Shown: positions 1 through 7,739, numbered from the stretch's first letter. The stretch is 19,211 nt of DNA from Chloroflexota bacterium (GCA_022561355.1 JADFRJ010000013.1:1-19211); one strand, 5' to 3'. The notes: generated by a model from the letters alone, not told the origin. Made by a program: numbers and translations.

Positions 1-170
1 CACTACGCGACGGTGGAAGTACGGTTGCCGTTGTCCTGCCAGACGCTGAGGCGCTAGCGGCCTCCGGACCCAATCGGATGGATGTAGCCTTCCTCAGGCC
101 CGCAGCCGAGGCGGGGCTCCGTCAAGCTAAGGGCGTGGGCGACCAGATACGAGCCGTCTGGCTGGGGTAG
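1..170 (+). CDS. Patatin-like phospholipase family protein, C-terminal fragment (partial)
   Basis: An open frame enters at the left edge (first full codon at 3) and ends at TAG 168-170, giving 55 residues. Key segments are 'STVAVVLPDAEALAASGPN', then 'RMDVAFLRPAAEAGLRQA', ending in 'RAVWLG'. This arrangement (a Val-rich strand followed by Pro-Asp, then Gly-Pro-Asn, then Asp, Arg-Pro-Ala-Ala-x-Ala-Gly, and a Trp near the end) resembles the C-terminus of bacterial patatin-like proteins, after the catalytic Asp. The catalytic Ser and Asp lie outside the window, so activity cannot be judged. The other two plus frames close earlier (by 48 and 57), and codon use here matches the real genes. A second, full-length patatin-like gene lies at 12214. 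The family call rests on recalled C-terminal similarity only. Confidence 0.55.
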   Translation, partial: LRDGGSTVAVVLPDAEALAASGPNRMDVAFLRPAAEAGLRQAKGVGDQIRAVWLG

Positions 171-411
171 CAACCCCGCCCCCCTCCCCCAAGGGAGGTT
201 AGGGCGCCCCGCGAGACAAACTCCCTTAACGATGCCTGCATCGCGAGGCGCCAATCCTCGGTAGGGACGGGGCGGGGCCTCCGCCAAAGTGTCCCATCCA
301 GACTCATATCAAGCATAATCCAACAACATAGAGCTTTTATCCGTAGAATTACCTGTTCCTACCCAAAAAGGGGTGTGAGAACCGCCGCTAACGGCTAACC
401 GAGGTTTCGGC
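171..411. other. Convergent intergenic region with dense inverted repeats
   Basis: This gap separates two gene ends facing each other. Its left part is very GC-rich and holds several inverted repeats: CCTCCC 183-188 with GGGAGG 193-198; AAGGGAG 191-197 with CTCCCTT 221-227; a 12-base pair with one mismatch, 203-214 with 241-252; CGATG 230-234 with CATCG 239-243; and a nested hairpin, GGGAC 264-268 plus GGCGG 271-275 pairing with CCGCC 281-285 and GTCCC 291-295. The right part (about 300-370) is AT-richer with no clear structure. Short reading frames here look like chance. The likely role is termination for both flanking genes; a structured RNA is possible but matches no class I know. Confidence 0.5.
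365..410 (-). terminator. Possible terminator of the LuxR-type regulator gene
   Basis: Just past the minus-strand stop at 412, two small hairpins follow each other: CCGA 399-402 with TCGG 407-410, and GCCG 384-387 with CGGC 392-395. A run of five T (minus strand, 365-369) comes about 15 bases later. The stems are only 4 bp and the T run is distant, so this is a weak candidate. Confidence 0.25.
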
Positions 412-3291
412 CTACGAGGAGTGCCTGGCAAGCCAGGCGATGGCCGCCGCGCGGCTGTTGATGTCTAGCTTCCCGTAAATGTTCTGCAGGTGATACTCGA
501 CGGTACGGCGGCTGATGAAGATCAATTCTGATATCGCCACATTGCTATGCCCTTCCGCCAGCAGCCCCAAGATCTCCCATTCACGAGGTGTAAGATTTCC
601 CGGGATGTCGCCATTGGATCGGTCTGCAAGACGCCTCGGCAGCAGACGCTCAGCCCTATCCCTCATGTAGGTCATCTCAAGCTCGCCGAACGACGTAGCC
701 GCCTGCTCAACGAGCGCGAGGCCTCGCTTGCGATCGTCGCCCTCACGACGCTCAAGCAGCATCACGCCGTACTGGTATCGGCCGACCGCGAGGAAGCAGC
801 GTTGCCCATTCTCCTCGCAGCGCTCCATGCTACGGACGAAGCACGCTTCGGCCGCGGGCCAGTCCTCTAGCAGTGCGTAGGCGCGCCCCAACTCAATATC
901 CACGCAGTGCCAGTCGAACATCCCGCCCGAATAGCGCTGGAGCGCGTCCAGCCATTGAGCAACGCTTTTGTCGCGCAGTGTCACGAGCGTGGCGGTCAGC
1001 GGCAGCGCCGTCGAGAGCCAGAAGAGCCCTCGCCCATCGGAGGGAAGGAGTTCCTTGATCGCGTTCACGATGGGGATGGCCCCATTCTTGTCGCCGCCCT
1101 CAGCCAGCAAGACCGCCTGGAGCGGTTCGTTCCGAAGGGGGCTCGCATCCGGCAGCAGGTCTTCAGTATTCGCCGGGCCGTCCCGCCAGATGTGTTGGAG
1201 CGCGATCGCTCGCTGCGCGCCCTGGCCGTAAATTGTGGAGCCACCCATCTGCGCGCTCATCGCGTCAAGCCGCTCTGCCTCCCGCAAGGCCTCCGGCCAA
1301 TCGCCCTCGTGCGTCAGGAGGACGGTACGATAGGCGCACAACTCCGCCATGGCCGTGAGGCGAGAAGACCGCTCGGCCAAGACGACACCCTCAGCCCAAG
1401 CTTCCCGGGAGCGTGTAACATGCCCTAGCAAGTACGCGGCCACAGCCTGGTCAGCGGCGATCTGGCTCGCCGTGCCATCATGCCCGATCTTGATGAAATT
1501 CGCCCGGCATTCGTCATAGCTCCGCATCGCTGCCTCAGGGTCGCCGATGCCCCAACTATGGTGCTGCGCGGCCACATGATAGGCGATCGCCTTCGTCTCC
1601 GCGTTAAGACTCAACTCCTGAAGCCTCTCTGACCACGTAGCCGCTTCCTCAAACCGGCCGTCCACAAGCGCCGCCATCGCATGCGCCCCGGCCAGCGCAA
1701 CGTACGCGCTTGTGCGCGCGGCAGGCAGGCTCGTCAATGCCTCCCGCGTTGTGGTGGCCGCCTCACTCCACCGTCCGAAGCGCAACAGCGTGGTAGCAAT
1801 CCAGCGGCTGCAATCGACCTGACCCTCCTGATCGTCCAGTGCTTCGTAGATCGCTAGCGCGCTGCGATAAACCGCCAACGCTTCGTCCGGATGCCCCAGC
1901 ATCGTCTCCGCGTACCCCTCTTCGAGCAGGAGTCTTGCGCGGAGTCTTGGGGTGTCAAACGGTAGCCTGTCCAGTGCGGCGTTCCCAGCCTGCGCGAGCC
2001 GGCGCATCTCGTCCGGCGCAGACAGCGCGCGCGCCTGCCGCGCGCCCAGCTCGCAGAAGTTCGCCGTGTGGCCGGCATCAGCGAGCCGCCCGGCCGAGAT
2101 CAGATGGTTCGCGATCTCACGCGCATGCCGAGTCGCTCCGGCCCCGTAGCTCCGTTCCAGAGCCGACGCGACGCCCGCGTGGATGGCCAATCTGTTTGCG
2201 GCAGGGATGCCAGCATAGATCACTTCGCGCAGGAGCGGATGGCTGAACGCCAGCACGCCAGGCGCGACCTCCTCAATCACGGCGGCAGTCGTCGCCTCCG
2301 AGAGAATCGCTGACAGCTCGGCCCGTTCGAAATTCGCGACATCCTCGATCAGCAGCAGGTCGAAGTTCCTCCCTACGCAGGCCGCCAGTTGCAGCAGGTA
2401 GTGACACTCGCTGCTCAGCGCGGAGATGCGGTCCGCCATGATGTCGCGTACGTTGTGTGGCAGGTCTTGACGAAGCGCCTCTCCGAGGCCAGCCGGCGTT
2501 TGCAGCGCGACTCCATTACTCGCGAGTTGCCTGCCGATCTCTTCGATAAAGAGCGGATTGCCCTTGGTGAACTCGCAGAGCTCCCGCGCCGATGAAGCTG
2601 GTATCGGAGTTCCAAGGACGCTCTCCATGAGCGCGCGCGTGTCTTCCCAACCCAATCCGGCTAACTCTATCTCTACTAGACTCGAACTCTGAAGGGCCGT
2701 TAGCGCACGCTTGAGGGGAGCATCTGGCTGGGCCGCAGTCCCACGAACCGCCCCCAGAACCATGAGCGGCAGCTCTTCCACCTTGCGACAGATATACAAG
2801 AGCAGATCGAGACTGCTCGCGTCGGCCCACTGTACGTCGTCCAGGACGAGGACCACCGGCGGGCCTGCCGCGCACGCCGCTTCCAGGAGGAGCCAGACCC
2901 CCCGCCACAGACCATACTGGTCCTCCGCGTCGACTGGTGAAGCGTCTTTCAGCCCGAGAGCGCCCGCGATCTCTGGGCCCAACGTTGCGAGTTCTCTAAC
3001 GTGTGGGTCGTCCAGGTCCAGGCCACCCTGCAGCAACCGCGGCTGAGCTTTGAGGAGCTGGGAGAGGCACTCTTGGAAGCCAACATGCGCGGGAACGTGG
3101 GGCGATTCGTACCACGTTCCCCTGGCCACCGTGCACCCGCGGCCCCCGGCAAGCTCCGCACAGCGTTGGACGAGCCACGTTTTGCCGACTCCCAACTCAC
3201 CGTGAACGCAGAAGGCGGAGCCTTGATCTCCGGCGGCATCTAGCCGTTCCAGGAACATCGCCTGCTCTGCCTGTCTGCCCAAGAACTCCAT
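412..3291 (-). CDS. LuxR-family transcriptional regulator with N-terminal AAA/NTPase domain (MalT/LAL type)
   Basis: This is a large ATP-binding regulator. In residue numbers counted from an upstream GTG at 3330, the P-loop 'GELGVGKT' is at 44-51 and Walker B 'VVLVLDDVQWAD' at 159-170. A long helical middle (about 400-890), resembling TPR or MalT repeats, leads to a C-terminal LuxR helix-turn-helix at about 912-972 ('LTPREWEILGLLAEGHSN', then 'SRRTVEYHLQNIYGKL'). The length of 960-972 residues is normal for LAL regulators. I prefer ATG 3291 because the conserved 'MEFLGRQAEQ' begins there and GAGGG lies just upstream; GTG 3330 (13 residues longer) has no ribosome site. By family, ligand and ATP binding should switch DNA binding; the ligand is unknown. 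The gene lies 149 bp downstream of the P450 on the same strand, so it may control the P450/acyl-CoA dehydrogenase block. The 3331-3479 gap holds short inverted repeats (3341-3354; GGCC-AGAT-GGCC near 3432) but no convincing promoter. Confidence 0.9.
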   Translation of the reverse strand: MEFLGRQAEQAMFLERLDAAGDQGSAFCVHGELGVGKTWLVQRCAELAGGRGCTVARGTWYESPHVPAHVGFQECLSQLLKAQPRLLQGGLDLDDPHVRELATLGPEIAGALGLKDASPVDAEDQYGLWRGVWLLLEAACAAGPPVVLVLDDVQWADASSLDLLLYICRKVEELPLMVLGAVRGTAAQPDAPLKRALTALQSSSLVEIELAGLGWEDTRALMESVLGTPIPASSARELCEFTKGNPLFIEEIGRQLASNGVALQTPAGLGEALRQDLPHNVRDIMADRISALSSECHYLLQLAACVGRNFDLLLIEDVANFERAELSAILSEATTAAVIEEVAPGVLAFSHPLLREVIYAGIPAANRLAIHAGVASALERSYGAGATRHAREIANHLISAGRLADAGHTANFCELGARQARALSAPDEMRRLAQAGNAALDRLPFDTPRLRARLLLEEGYAETMLGHPDEALAVYRSALAIYEALDDQEGQVDCSRWIATTLLRFGRWSEAATTTREALTSLPAARTSAYVALAGAHAMAALVDGRFEEAATWSERLQELSLNAETKAIAYHVAAQHHSWGIGDPEAAMRSYDECRANFIKIGHDGTASQIAADQAVAAYLLGHVTRSREAWAEGVVLAERSSRLTAMAELCAYRTVLLTHEGDWPEALREAERLDAMSAQMGGSTIYGQGAQRAIALQHIWRDGPANTEDLLPDASPLRNEPLQAVLLAEGGDKNGAIPIVNAIKELLPSDGRGLFWLSTALPLTATLVTLRDKSVAQWLDALQRYSGGMFDWHCVDIELGRAYALLEDWPAAEACFVRSMERCEENGQRCFLAVGRYQYGVMLLERREGDDRKRGLALVEQAATSFGELEMTYMRDRAERLLPRRLADRSNGDIPGNLTPREWEILGLLAEGHSNVAISELIFISRRTVEYHLQNIYGKLDINSRAAAIAWLARHSS

Positions 3292-3479
3292 ACGCCCTCG
3301 CTCGCGAAACGCCAGACCCGGCTCAGACACCTATAGCGCGGAGCTAGACAGCTCGCCGGGCCTCTAACTTTACACTGTTGCGGGATCTGTTGTTGGGCGA
3401 AGTGTACCTAGCACGAATCTGACAGTACATCGGCCAGATGGCCTATGTGTGGTACGCGCCGGCATGGCTTGCCTAAGGG

Positions 3480-4655
3480 CTATTCGAGTTCGAAGTGAAC
3501 TCTGAGTGAACTCGGGCCGCCGGGGAGGAGCATCTCGCCAGCGTTGTCATCCAGAATCGCGACGCTCCGGATTTTCGGAAGCAGCATGTTTAGCGCAATG
3601 CCGCCCTCCAGGCGAGCGAGAGGCGCGCCGACACAGGAGTGGATGCCGAAGCCAAACGCGAGGTGTTTATTGCTGCCGCGATCGAGGCGGAACTCCTTCG
3701 GGTTCTCAAAGACGTCCTCGTCACGGTTAGCGGACGCGAGCAGCACAAGAATGCGGTCGTCCTTCGCGATCTTCTGGCCGCGCAGTTCGAGGTCCTTTGT
3801 CGCCCTGCGGATGGTCGCCTGGAACGGCGCATAGTAGCGCAACGCCTCCTCGACAGCGGCAGGTATCAGGTCGAGGTCCTCTTTGACCTGCTGGAGAGCG
3901 TCCGGGAACTCCGAGAAGGCGCGCATGGAGTTGATGATCAGACCTGTCGTCGTCTCGTTCCCGGCGACTAAGAGCAGCACACAGAACATGAGCAGCTCAT
4001 CTTGCGTCAGCTTCCCCTCGTCGGTCTCGATGTGGACGAGTGCGCTCAGGAGGCTTTCGTCGGGCTCGTTGCGCAGCTTCTCGAGCCGCTTGCTGAAGTA
4101 GGCGTCGAACTCAACCCGAGTGCCTGCCACCCCGCTATCGTCCCCATTCAGCAGCGCCGGGCCGATGTTCTGGATGATCACGTCTGACCAGCGCTTGAAC
4201 GTCGCCATATCGCCGTCCGCGACGCCCAGCATGTTGGCGATGACCATGACCGGCAGCGGATATGCCAGCGAGGCGACGAGGTCCGGGTCCTCCTTAGCCA
4301 GCATCTTCTCCACAAGCTCTTCGCAGTAGGCCTGGATTCCTGGGCGTTGCGACTCGACAACCCGCGGCGTAAACGCCCTCCGGATTAGGCCGCGCAGCCG
4401 CGTATGGATGGGCGGGTCGTTGAAGATCATGCCGGTCGCCGGCTCCTCGCCCGAGATCGCCTTCGCGCCCACAATAGAGGAGAAGGTCTCCCAGTCGCGG
4501 AGGATCATGTCGACGTCCTCGTATTTAGCGACGGCCCAGAACGTATCGCCTAGGCGGCTCACCGGAGCTTCCCGCCGCATACGCTCATACGACTCGTAGG
4601 GATCACTGCCCGCCTCAGCGCCAAACACACCTTCGTATTGTGTCTCAGTAGTCAT
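3480..4655 (-). CDS. Cytochrome P450
   Basis: This is a soluble bacterial P450 of 391 residues, the usual length, with no membrane anchor. Visible motifs are the C-helix 'HTRLRGLIRRAF' (84-95), I-helix 'AGNETTTG' (231-238), ExxR 'EALR' (270-273), the 'EFRLDR' region (about 321-326) and the haem loop 'FGFGIHSCVG' (334-343), with Cys341 as axial thiolate. The oxygen-activating I-helix has Asn where many P450s have His or Asp; I recall this from steroid- and terpene-oxidising families such as CYP125 and CYP142. The reaction should be NAD(P)H- and ferredoxin-dependent monooxygenation; no ferredoxin or reductase is encoded nearby. ATG 4655 is preceded by GGAGG with a 4-base spacer. The gene is divergent from two acyl-CoA dehydrogenase genes 274 bp away, which hints at hydroxylation of an alkyl side chain before beta-oxidation. 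The substrate cannot be read from the sequence. Confidence 0.95.
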   Translation of the reverse strand: MTTETQYEGVFGAEAGSDPYESYERMRREAPVSRLGDTFWAVAKYEDVDMILRDWETFSSIVGAKAISGEEPATGMIFNDPPIHTRLRGLIRRAFTPRVVESQRPGIQAYCEELVEKMLAKEDPDLVASLAYPLPVMVIANMLGVADGDMATFKRWSDVIIQNIGPALLNGDDSGVAGTRVEFDAYFSKRLEKLRNEPDESLLSALVHIETDEGKLTQDELLMFCVLLLVAGNETTTGLIINSMRAFSEFPDALQQVKEDLDLIPAAVEEALRYYAPFQATIRRATKDLELRGQKIAKDDRILVLLASANRDEDVFENPKEFRLDRGSNKHLAFGFGIHSCVGAPLARLEGGIALNMLLPKIRSVAILDDNAGEMLLPGGPSSLRVHFELE

Positions 4656-4671
4656 GCTGCCTCCGTGGAGC

Positions 4672-4734
4672 CATAGTGCGATTACTTAGCGGTCTTGCCA
4701 AGAGCCAATTGGCCTGTTAGGGCCCTGCACTATG
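4672..4734. repeat. Inverted repeat and palindromes in the divergent promoter region
   Basis: CATAGTGC (4672-4679) is exactly complementary to GCACTATG (4727-4734), 47 bases apart. Between them are two perfect palindromes, GCCAATTGGC (4704-4713) and AGGGCCCT (4719-4726). The left arm overlaps the proposed P450 -10 box. This could be a regulator site between the divergent P450 and acyl-CoA dehydrogenase genes; the binding protein is unknown. Confidence 0.35.
4673..4701 (-). promoter_or_regulatory. Candidate promoter of the P450 gene
   Basis: On the minus strand TTGGCA (4696-4701, 5 of 6 to the -35 consensus) is followed after exactly 17 bases by CACTAT (4673-4678, 3 of 6 to the -10 consensus). 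Transcription would begin near 4666, just ahead of the GGAGG ribosome site at 4660-4664. The poor -10 keeps confidence low. Confidence 0.3.
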
Positions 4735-4929
4735 CAGACTCAGCTTAGTATGGCACACCGCACCGGGGAACGCTCCTAGGCCATGCGTGGTTGCGGCGGA
4801 AGGTTGCTGCGTTCGCCGGTTCCAGCCGTGAACGAAGCGTAGCGTACTGGACTGGTGGTGACGGCCACAGCCAACTTGACGCTCTATTACGGCACTCAGT
4901 AAGCTTCGACGGCTAGGAGCGTGTCACGT

Positions 4930-6045
4930 ATGAATTTCGGCCTAACTGAAGAACAGGAAGTACTACGCAGCGTAACTAGGCGGTTCCTTGATGAACGCGC
5001 ACCGATGGCGACCGTTCGCGAGATCATGGAGTCGCCGGACGCGTTGGATGAGAAGCTCTGGACCGGCATGGCTGAACTGGGCTGGCTCGGGCTGATCATC
5101 GACGAGGACCACGGGGGCGCTGGCCTAGGCTGGGTCGACCTCGTTGTCCTCCTGGAGGAGACGGGCCGCGGCCTGCTGCCATCGCCCCTCATCTCCACGT
5201 CGCTGGCAGCCGCCGCAATTTCCGAATTCGGCACGGACGCGCAGAAGCAGCGCTACCTGCCATCGCTCGCCGATGGCAGCGCGATTGGAACGCTCGCGGT
5301 GCTCGAGGAGAGCGACATCGTCGGCCCCGACGGAATCGCGCTGTCCGGCAACCCGGACGACGGCGGGTACCGCCTGAGCGGCACCAAGCGGTTCGTTCAC
5401 GACGCCGTAGCGGCCACGGTCTTCATCGTGCCGTTCCTCGCGGGCGGCAAGGAGATCACGTTGGGCATCGTCGAGGCGAACGCGGAGGGCGTCACGCCCA
5501 AGAGCTACGCGACCATGGACGAGACGAAGCGCATGGCCGATGTCGCGTTCGACAACGTGCTGGTCTCGTCAGACGCCATCCTCACCGGAGACGGTACGGC
5601 AGCGCTCGCTCGCATGCTGGACCTGGCGGCTGTCGCCGTCACGGCGGAGATGGTCGGCGCGATGGACAAGGACCTAGAGATCACCAGCCAATACGCGAAG
5701 GACCGCGTTCAGTTCGATCAGCCCATCGGCAAGTACCAGGGCGTCAAGCACCCGCTCGCCGAGATGTACGTGGACGTCGAGACCAGCAGGTCGCTGCTCT
5801 ATTACGCCGCCTGGTGCGTCCAAGAACAGCCTGAGAGCCTGCCGCTGGCAGCCGCGCGGGCGAAGGCGTACGCGAGCGAGTCGTTCGTCCGCATCGGCAT
5901 CGATGGCGTGCAGCTGCACGGCGCCATCGGCTTCACGGCGGAGTACGACATTCAGCTCTATCTCAAACGCTCCAAGTGGGCGCTGCCGGCGTTCGGCGAC
6001 GCCGACCACCACTACGGCCGCGTAGCTAGCCTGGGGGGCTACTAA
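4930..6045 (+). CDS. Acyl-CoA dehydrogenase family protein, likely the catalytic-base subunit of a heteromeric enzyme
   Basis: The 371-residue product has acyl-CoA dehydrogenase architecture: N-terminal helices ('MNFGLTEEQEVLRS'), a middle beta domain, and C-terminal helices with 'DRVQFDQPIGKYQGVKHPLA' and 'HGAIGFTAEYD'. The Glu of 'FTAEYD' (about residue 338) aligns with the catalytic base of medium-chain enzymes. The protein ends '...DADHHYGRVASLGGY' and lacks the usual C-terminal FAD-contact motif (GGTxEIQRN-like), which the next gene has. ATG 4930 is chosen over GTG 4921 because AGGAG (4915-4919) sits 10 bases before ATG but only one base before GTG, and family members begin MNF. A TTGACG at 4876 lacks a good -10 partner. 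The stop overlaps the next start (TAATG), so translation is probably coupled. Likely reaction: FAD-dependent alpha,beta-dehydrogenation of an acyl-CoA. The nearest analogy is the mycobacterial FadE28/FadE29-type pairs for sterol side chains. Confidence 0.93.
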   Translation: MNFGLTEEQEVLRSVTRRFLDERAPMATVREIMESPDALDEKLWTGMAELGWLGLIIDEDHGGAGLGWVDLVVLLEETGRGLLPSPLISTSLAAAAISEFGTDAQKQRYLPSLADGSAIGTLAVLEESDIVGPDGIALSGNPDDGGYRLSGTKRFVHDAVAATVFIVPFLAGGKEITLGIVEANAEGVTPKSYATMDETKRMADVAFDNVLVSSDAILTGDGTAALARMLDLAAVAVTAEMVGAMDKDLEITSQYAKDRVQFDQPIGKYQGVKHPLAEMYVDVETSRSLLYYAAWCVQEQPESLPLAAARAKAYASESFVRIGIDGVQLHGAIGFTAEYDIQLYLKRSKWALPAFGDADHHYGRVASLGGY

Positions 6046-7211
6046 TGGATTTCAACCTGACGCCGGAAGAGGAAACGTTCCGCGACGAAGTGCGCTCGTT
6101 CATCCAGGAGCACCTCTCTCCGGAGGCTCGCAAGGACCCGGACTTGATGGCGAACTGGCTCAAGAGCGTCCGCGAGAAGCGCTGGGTGGGCTTCAACTGG
6201 CCCCCCGAGTACGGCGGAGGCGGTGGGGGCATCATGGAGCAGGTCATCCTCAAAGAAGAGATGTCGAAAGCAGGCGCACCCCCGCTCGGCACGTCCATGA
6301 TGGGACTCCAGTGGGTGGGGCCGGCGATCATCGAATACGGGACCGAGGAGCAGAAGAAGCAGTTCCTGCCTGACATTCTGGACAGCAAGTACCAGTGGTG
6401 CACGGGCTACTCGGAGCCGGGCTCCGGCAGCGACCTCGCCTCCCTCCAATGCAAGGCTGTGCGCGACGGCGATGAGTACGTGGTCAACGGCCAGAAGATC
6501 TGGACGTCTGGCGCATCCTACTCCAAGTGGATCATCCTGCTCACGCGCACCGATTCCAGCGCGGAGGACAAGCACGAAGGCATTACGTGCCTGCTCGTGG
6601 AGATGGATTCCCCAGGCGTCGAAGTGCGGCCGATCAAGAACATGGCCGGCAGCTCACACTTCGCGGAGGTCTTCTTTGACAACGTTCGCGTTCCCGTGAA
6701 GAACCTGCTCGGCGAAGAAGGAAAGGGCTGGGCTGTCACGGTGTCCGCGCTGGCGCATGAGCGCTCCGGCATCTCGGAGGTCGCGGGGCTGATCAGCCAG
6801 CTCGCGCAGGTCGTCGAGCTGGCGAAGCGAACGCAGCGCAACGGACGGCCCGCCTCGGAGCACCCCGGCATCCGCCGCCGCCTCGCCAAAGCCGACGCCA
6901 TGATCGAAGGCATGCGACTGAACGGCCAGCGCTTCCTCACGAAGCAGCTCAAGGGAGAGAAGCTCTCCAGCGAAACGTCGATCAACAAGCTGCACCGCGC
7001 GTTCCTCGCGATCGAGTTCGGCGAACTCGCTCTGGAGATTCAGGGCAGCGCCAGCCAGTACACGAGCCGTCCTGACGATGAGGATGATGACGATCTGGGC
7101 CGCTGGGCATCCGGTGCTCTGGGCTGGCCGGCCGTTGTGATCGGCGGAGGCACGCCAAACATCCAGCGCAATATTATCGCGGAGCGCATCCTCGGCCTGC
7201 CCAAGGACTAG
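6045..7211 (+). CDS. Acyl-CoA dehydrogenase family protein, likely the FAD-motif subunit of a heteromeric enzyme
   Basis: This 388-residue acyl-CoA dehydrogenase has 'GYSEPGSGSD' (121-130) and 'NGQKIWTSGA' (148-157) in the middle domain and the C-terminal FAD-contact stretch 'GGGTPNIQRNIIAERILGLP' (367-386). No 'GxxGFTxEY'-like segment with the catalytic Glu is visible in the usual place; that region reads 'IQGSASQYTSRP' and then a run of acidic residues (344-350, Asp-Asp-Glu-Asp-Asp-Asp-Asp). It is therefore complementary to the upstream protein, and an alpha2beta2 heterotetramer with shared active sites is the likely form (inference from family knowledge). The ATG overlaps the previous stop by one base (TAATG), and a G run about 7 bases upstream may serve as ribosome site. 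Both genes form one transcription unit, possibly running into the GH3 remnant 62 bp downstream. Confidence 0.93.
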   Translation: MDFNLTPEEETFRDEVRSFIQEHLSPEARKDPDLMANWLKSVREKRWVGFNWPPEYGGGGGGIMEQVILKEEMSKAGAPPLGTSMMGLQWVGPAIIEYGTEEQKKQFLPDILDSKYQWCTGYSEPGSGSDLASLQCKAVRDGDEYVVNGQKIWTSGASYSKWIILLTRTDSSAEDKHEGITCLLVEMDSPGVEVRPIKNMAGSSHFAEVFFDNVRVPVKNLLGEEGKGWAVTVSALAHERSGISEVAGLISQLAQVVELAKRTQRNGRPASEHPGIRRRLAKADAMIEGMRLNGQRFLTKQLKGEKLSSETSINKLHRAFLAIEFGELALEIQGSASQYTSRPDDEDDDDLGRWASGALGWPAVVIGGGTPNIQRNIIAERILGLPKD

Positions 7212-7258
7212 CCGGGCGCGGCGGCAGTCGCACGCGCACTCCAGCAGAGTCGCGCTGC

Positions 7259-7271
7259 CGGTGAATCACCG
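7259..7271. repeat. 13-base palindrome before the GH3 remnant
   Basis: CGGTGA (7259-7264) and TCACCG (7266-7271) are exact inverted copies around a single A, ending two bases before the ATG at 7274. It could be an operator half-site pair left from the intact gene's promoter, or chance. Confidence 0.25.
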
Positions 7272-7273
7272 AT

Positions 7274-7618
7274 ATGACGACCGAGAACGTCCAGCTCTAC
7301 AGAGACCCCGGTCAGCCGGTAGCCGCGCGTGTAGACGACCTGCTCGCCCGCATGACGCTGGACCAGAAGCTGGCGCAGGCCGGCTGCGTCTGGTCGACAC
7401 GACTCATCGAAAATGAGATGGTTTCGGACCAGAAGGCGCGGGAACTGCTCGCCTTCTTCGACCAGCAGAAGCGCTTCGTTGTGGAGCCAGGCACGGTCGA
7501 GGTGATGGCCGGCGCATCCTCAGAAGACATCCGCGCGACCGGCGCGTTCGAGATACAAGGTGATGTGCGAGCGCTGAGCACGGCCGAAATCGTTCCAACG
7601 TCGGCGGAAGTCAACTAA
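7274..7618 (+). pseudogene. Glycoside hydrolase family 3 (beta-glucosidase) remnant with in-frame internal deletion
   Basis: The 114-residue frame joins both ends of a GH3 beta-glucosidase. Residues 1 to about 59 match the start of the family ('YRDPGQPVAARVDDLLARMT', then 'KLAQ', 'VWS', 'KARELL'). Residues about 60-97 match the C-terminal fibronectin-III-like domain ('FFDQQKRFVVEPGTVEVMAG', 'ASSEDIRATGAFEI'). Normal members are roughly 750-850 residues, so some 600-700 residues are missing, including the (alpha/beta)8 barrel and the Asp nucleophile. The junction lies near 7442-7456, where 'ARELLA' from the N-terminal side could recombine with an 'ELAF'-like sequence that usually begins the C-terminal domain. 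The reading frame and stop are intact, so a short protein may be made, but it cannot be a glycosidase. No ribosome site is evident at ATG 7274. An assembly collapse is the main alternative. Confidence 0.8.
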
Positions 7619-7739
7619 GCGCCGCCCTACCCTACCCCGGCCCTCTTCTAGCAACGCCTAAGCGCAAGACGACCCAGTCCTCCAGCGCTTCTCACCTAAA
7701 GAGACCCGCTCAGGTACGTCGCCAGCAGCCACAAGCGGT

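Noticed and set aside
260..279. Possible G-quadruplex (GG, GGG, GGGG, GGGG runs)
   Set aside because: Only three runs have three or more G; it does not meet the four-run pattern and is better explained by the nested hairpin.
54..316. Short minus-strand reading frames of 64-77 codons
   Set aside because: They cover a GC-rich hairpin region and the plus-strand patatin-like end, have low-complexity composition and resemble no protein family.
547..3243. Many plus-strand frames of 60-173 codons opposite the LuxR regulator
   Set aside because: They are antisense shadows rich in Arg, Ala and Pro, with no domain; the minus-strand frame has clear motifs along its length.
4876..4905. TTGACG as promoter of the acyl-CoA dehydrogenase operon
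   Set aside because: No hexamer 16-18 bases downstream resembles TATAAT (GTAAGC or TAAGCT only), so it is left as a possibility, not a feature.
7660..7690. AAGCGC/GCGCTT inverted repeat in the gap between the GH3 remnant and the ABC transporter
   Set aside because: The arms are only 6 bp with a 19-base loop and no T run, so terminator function is not supported.
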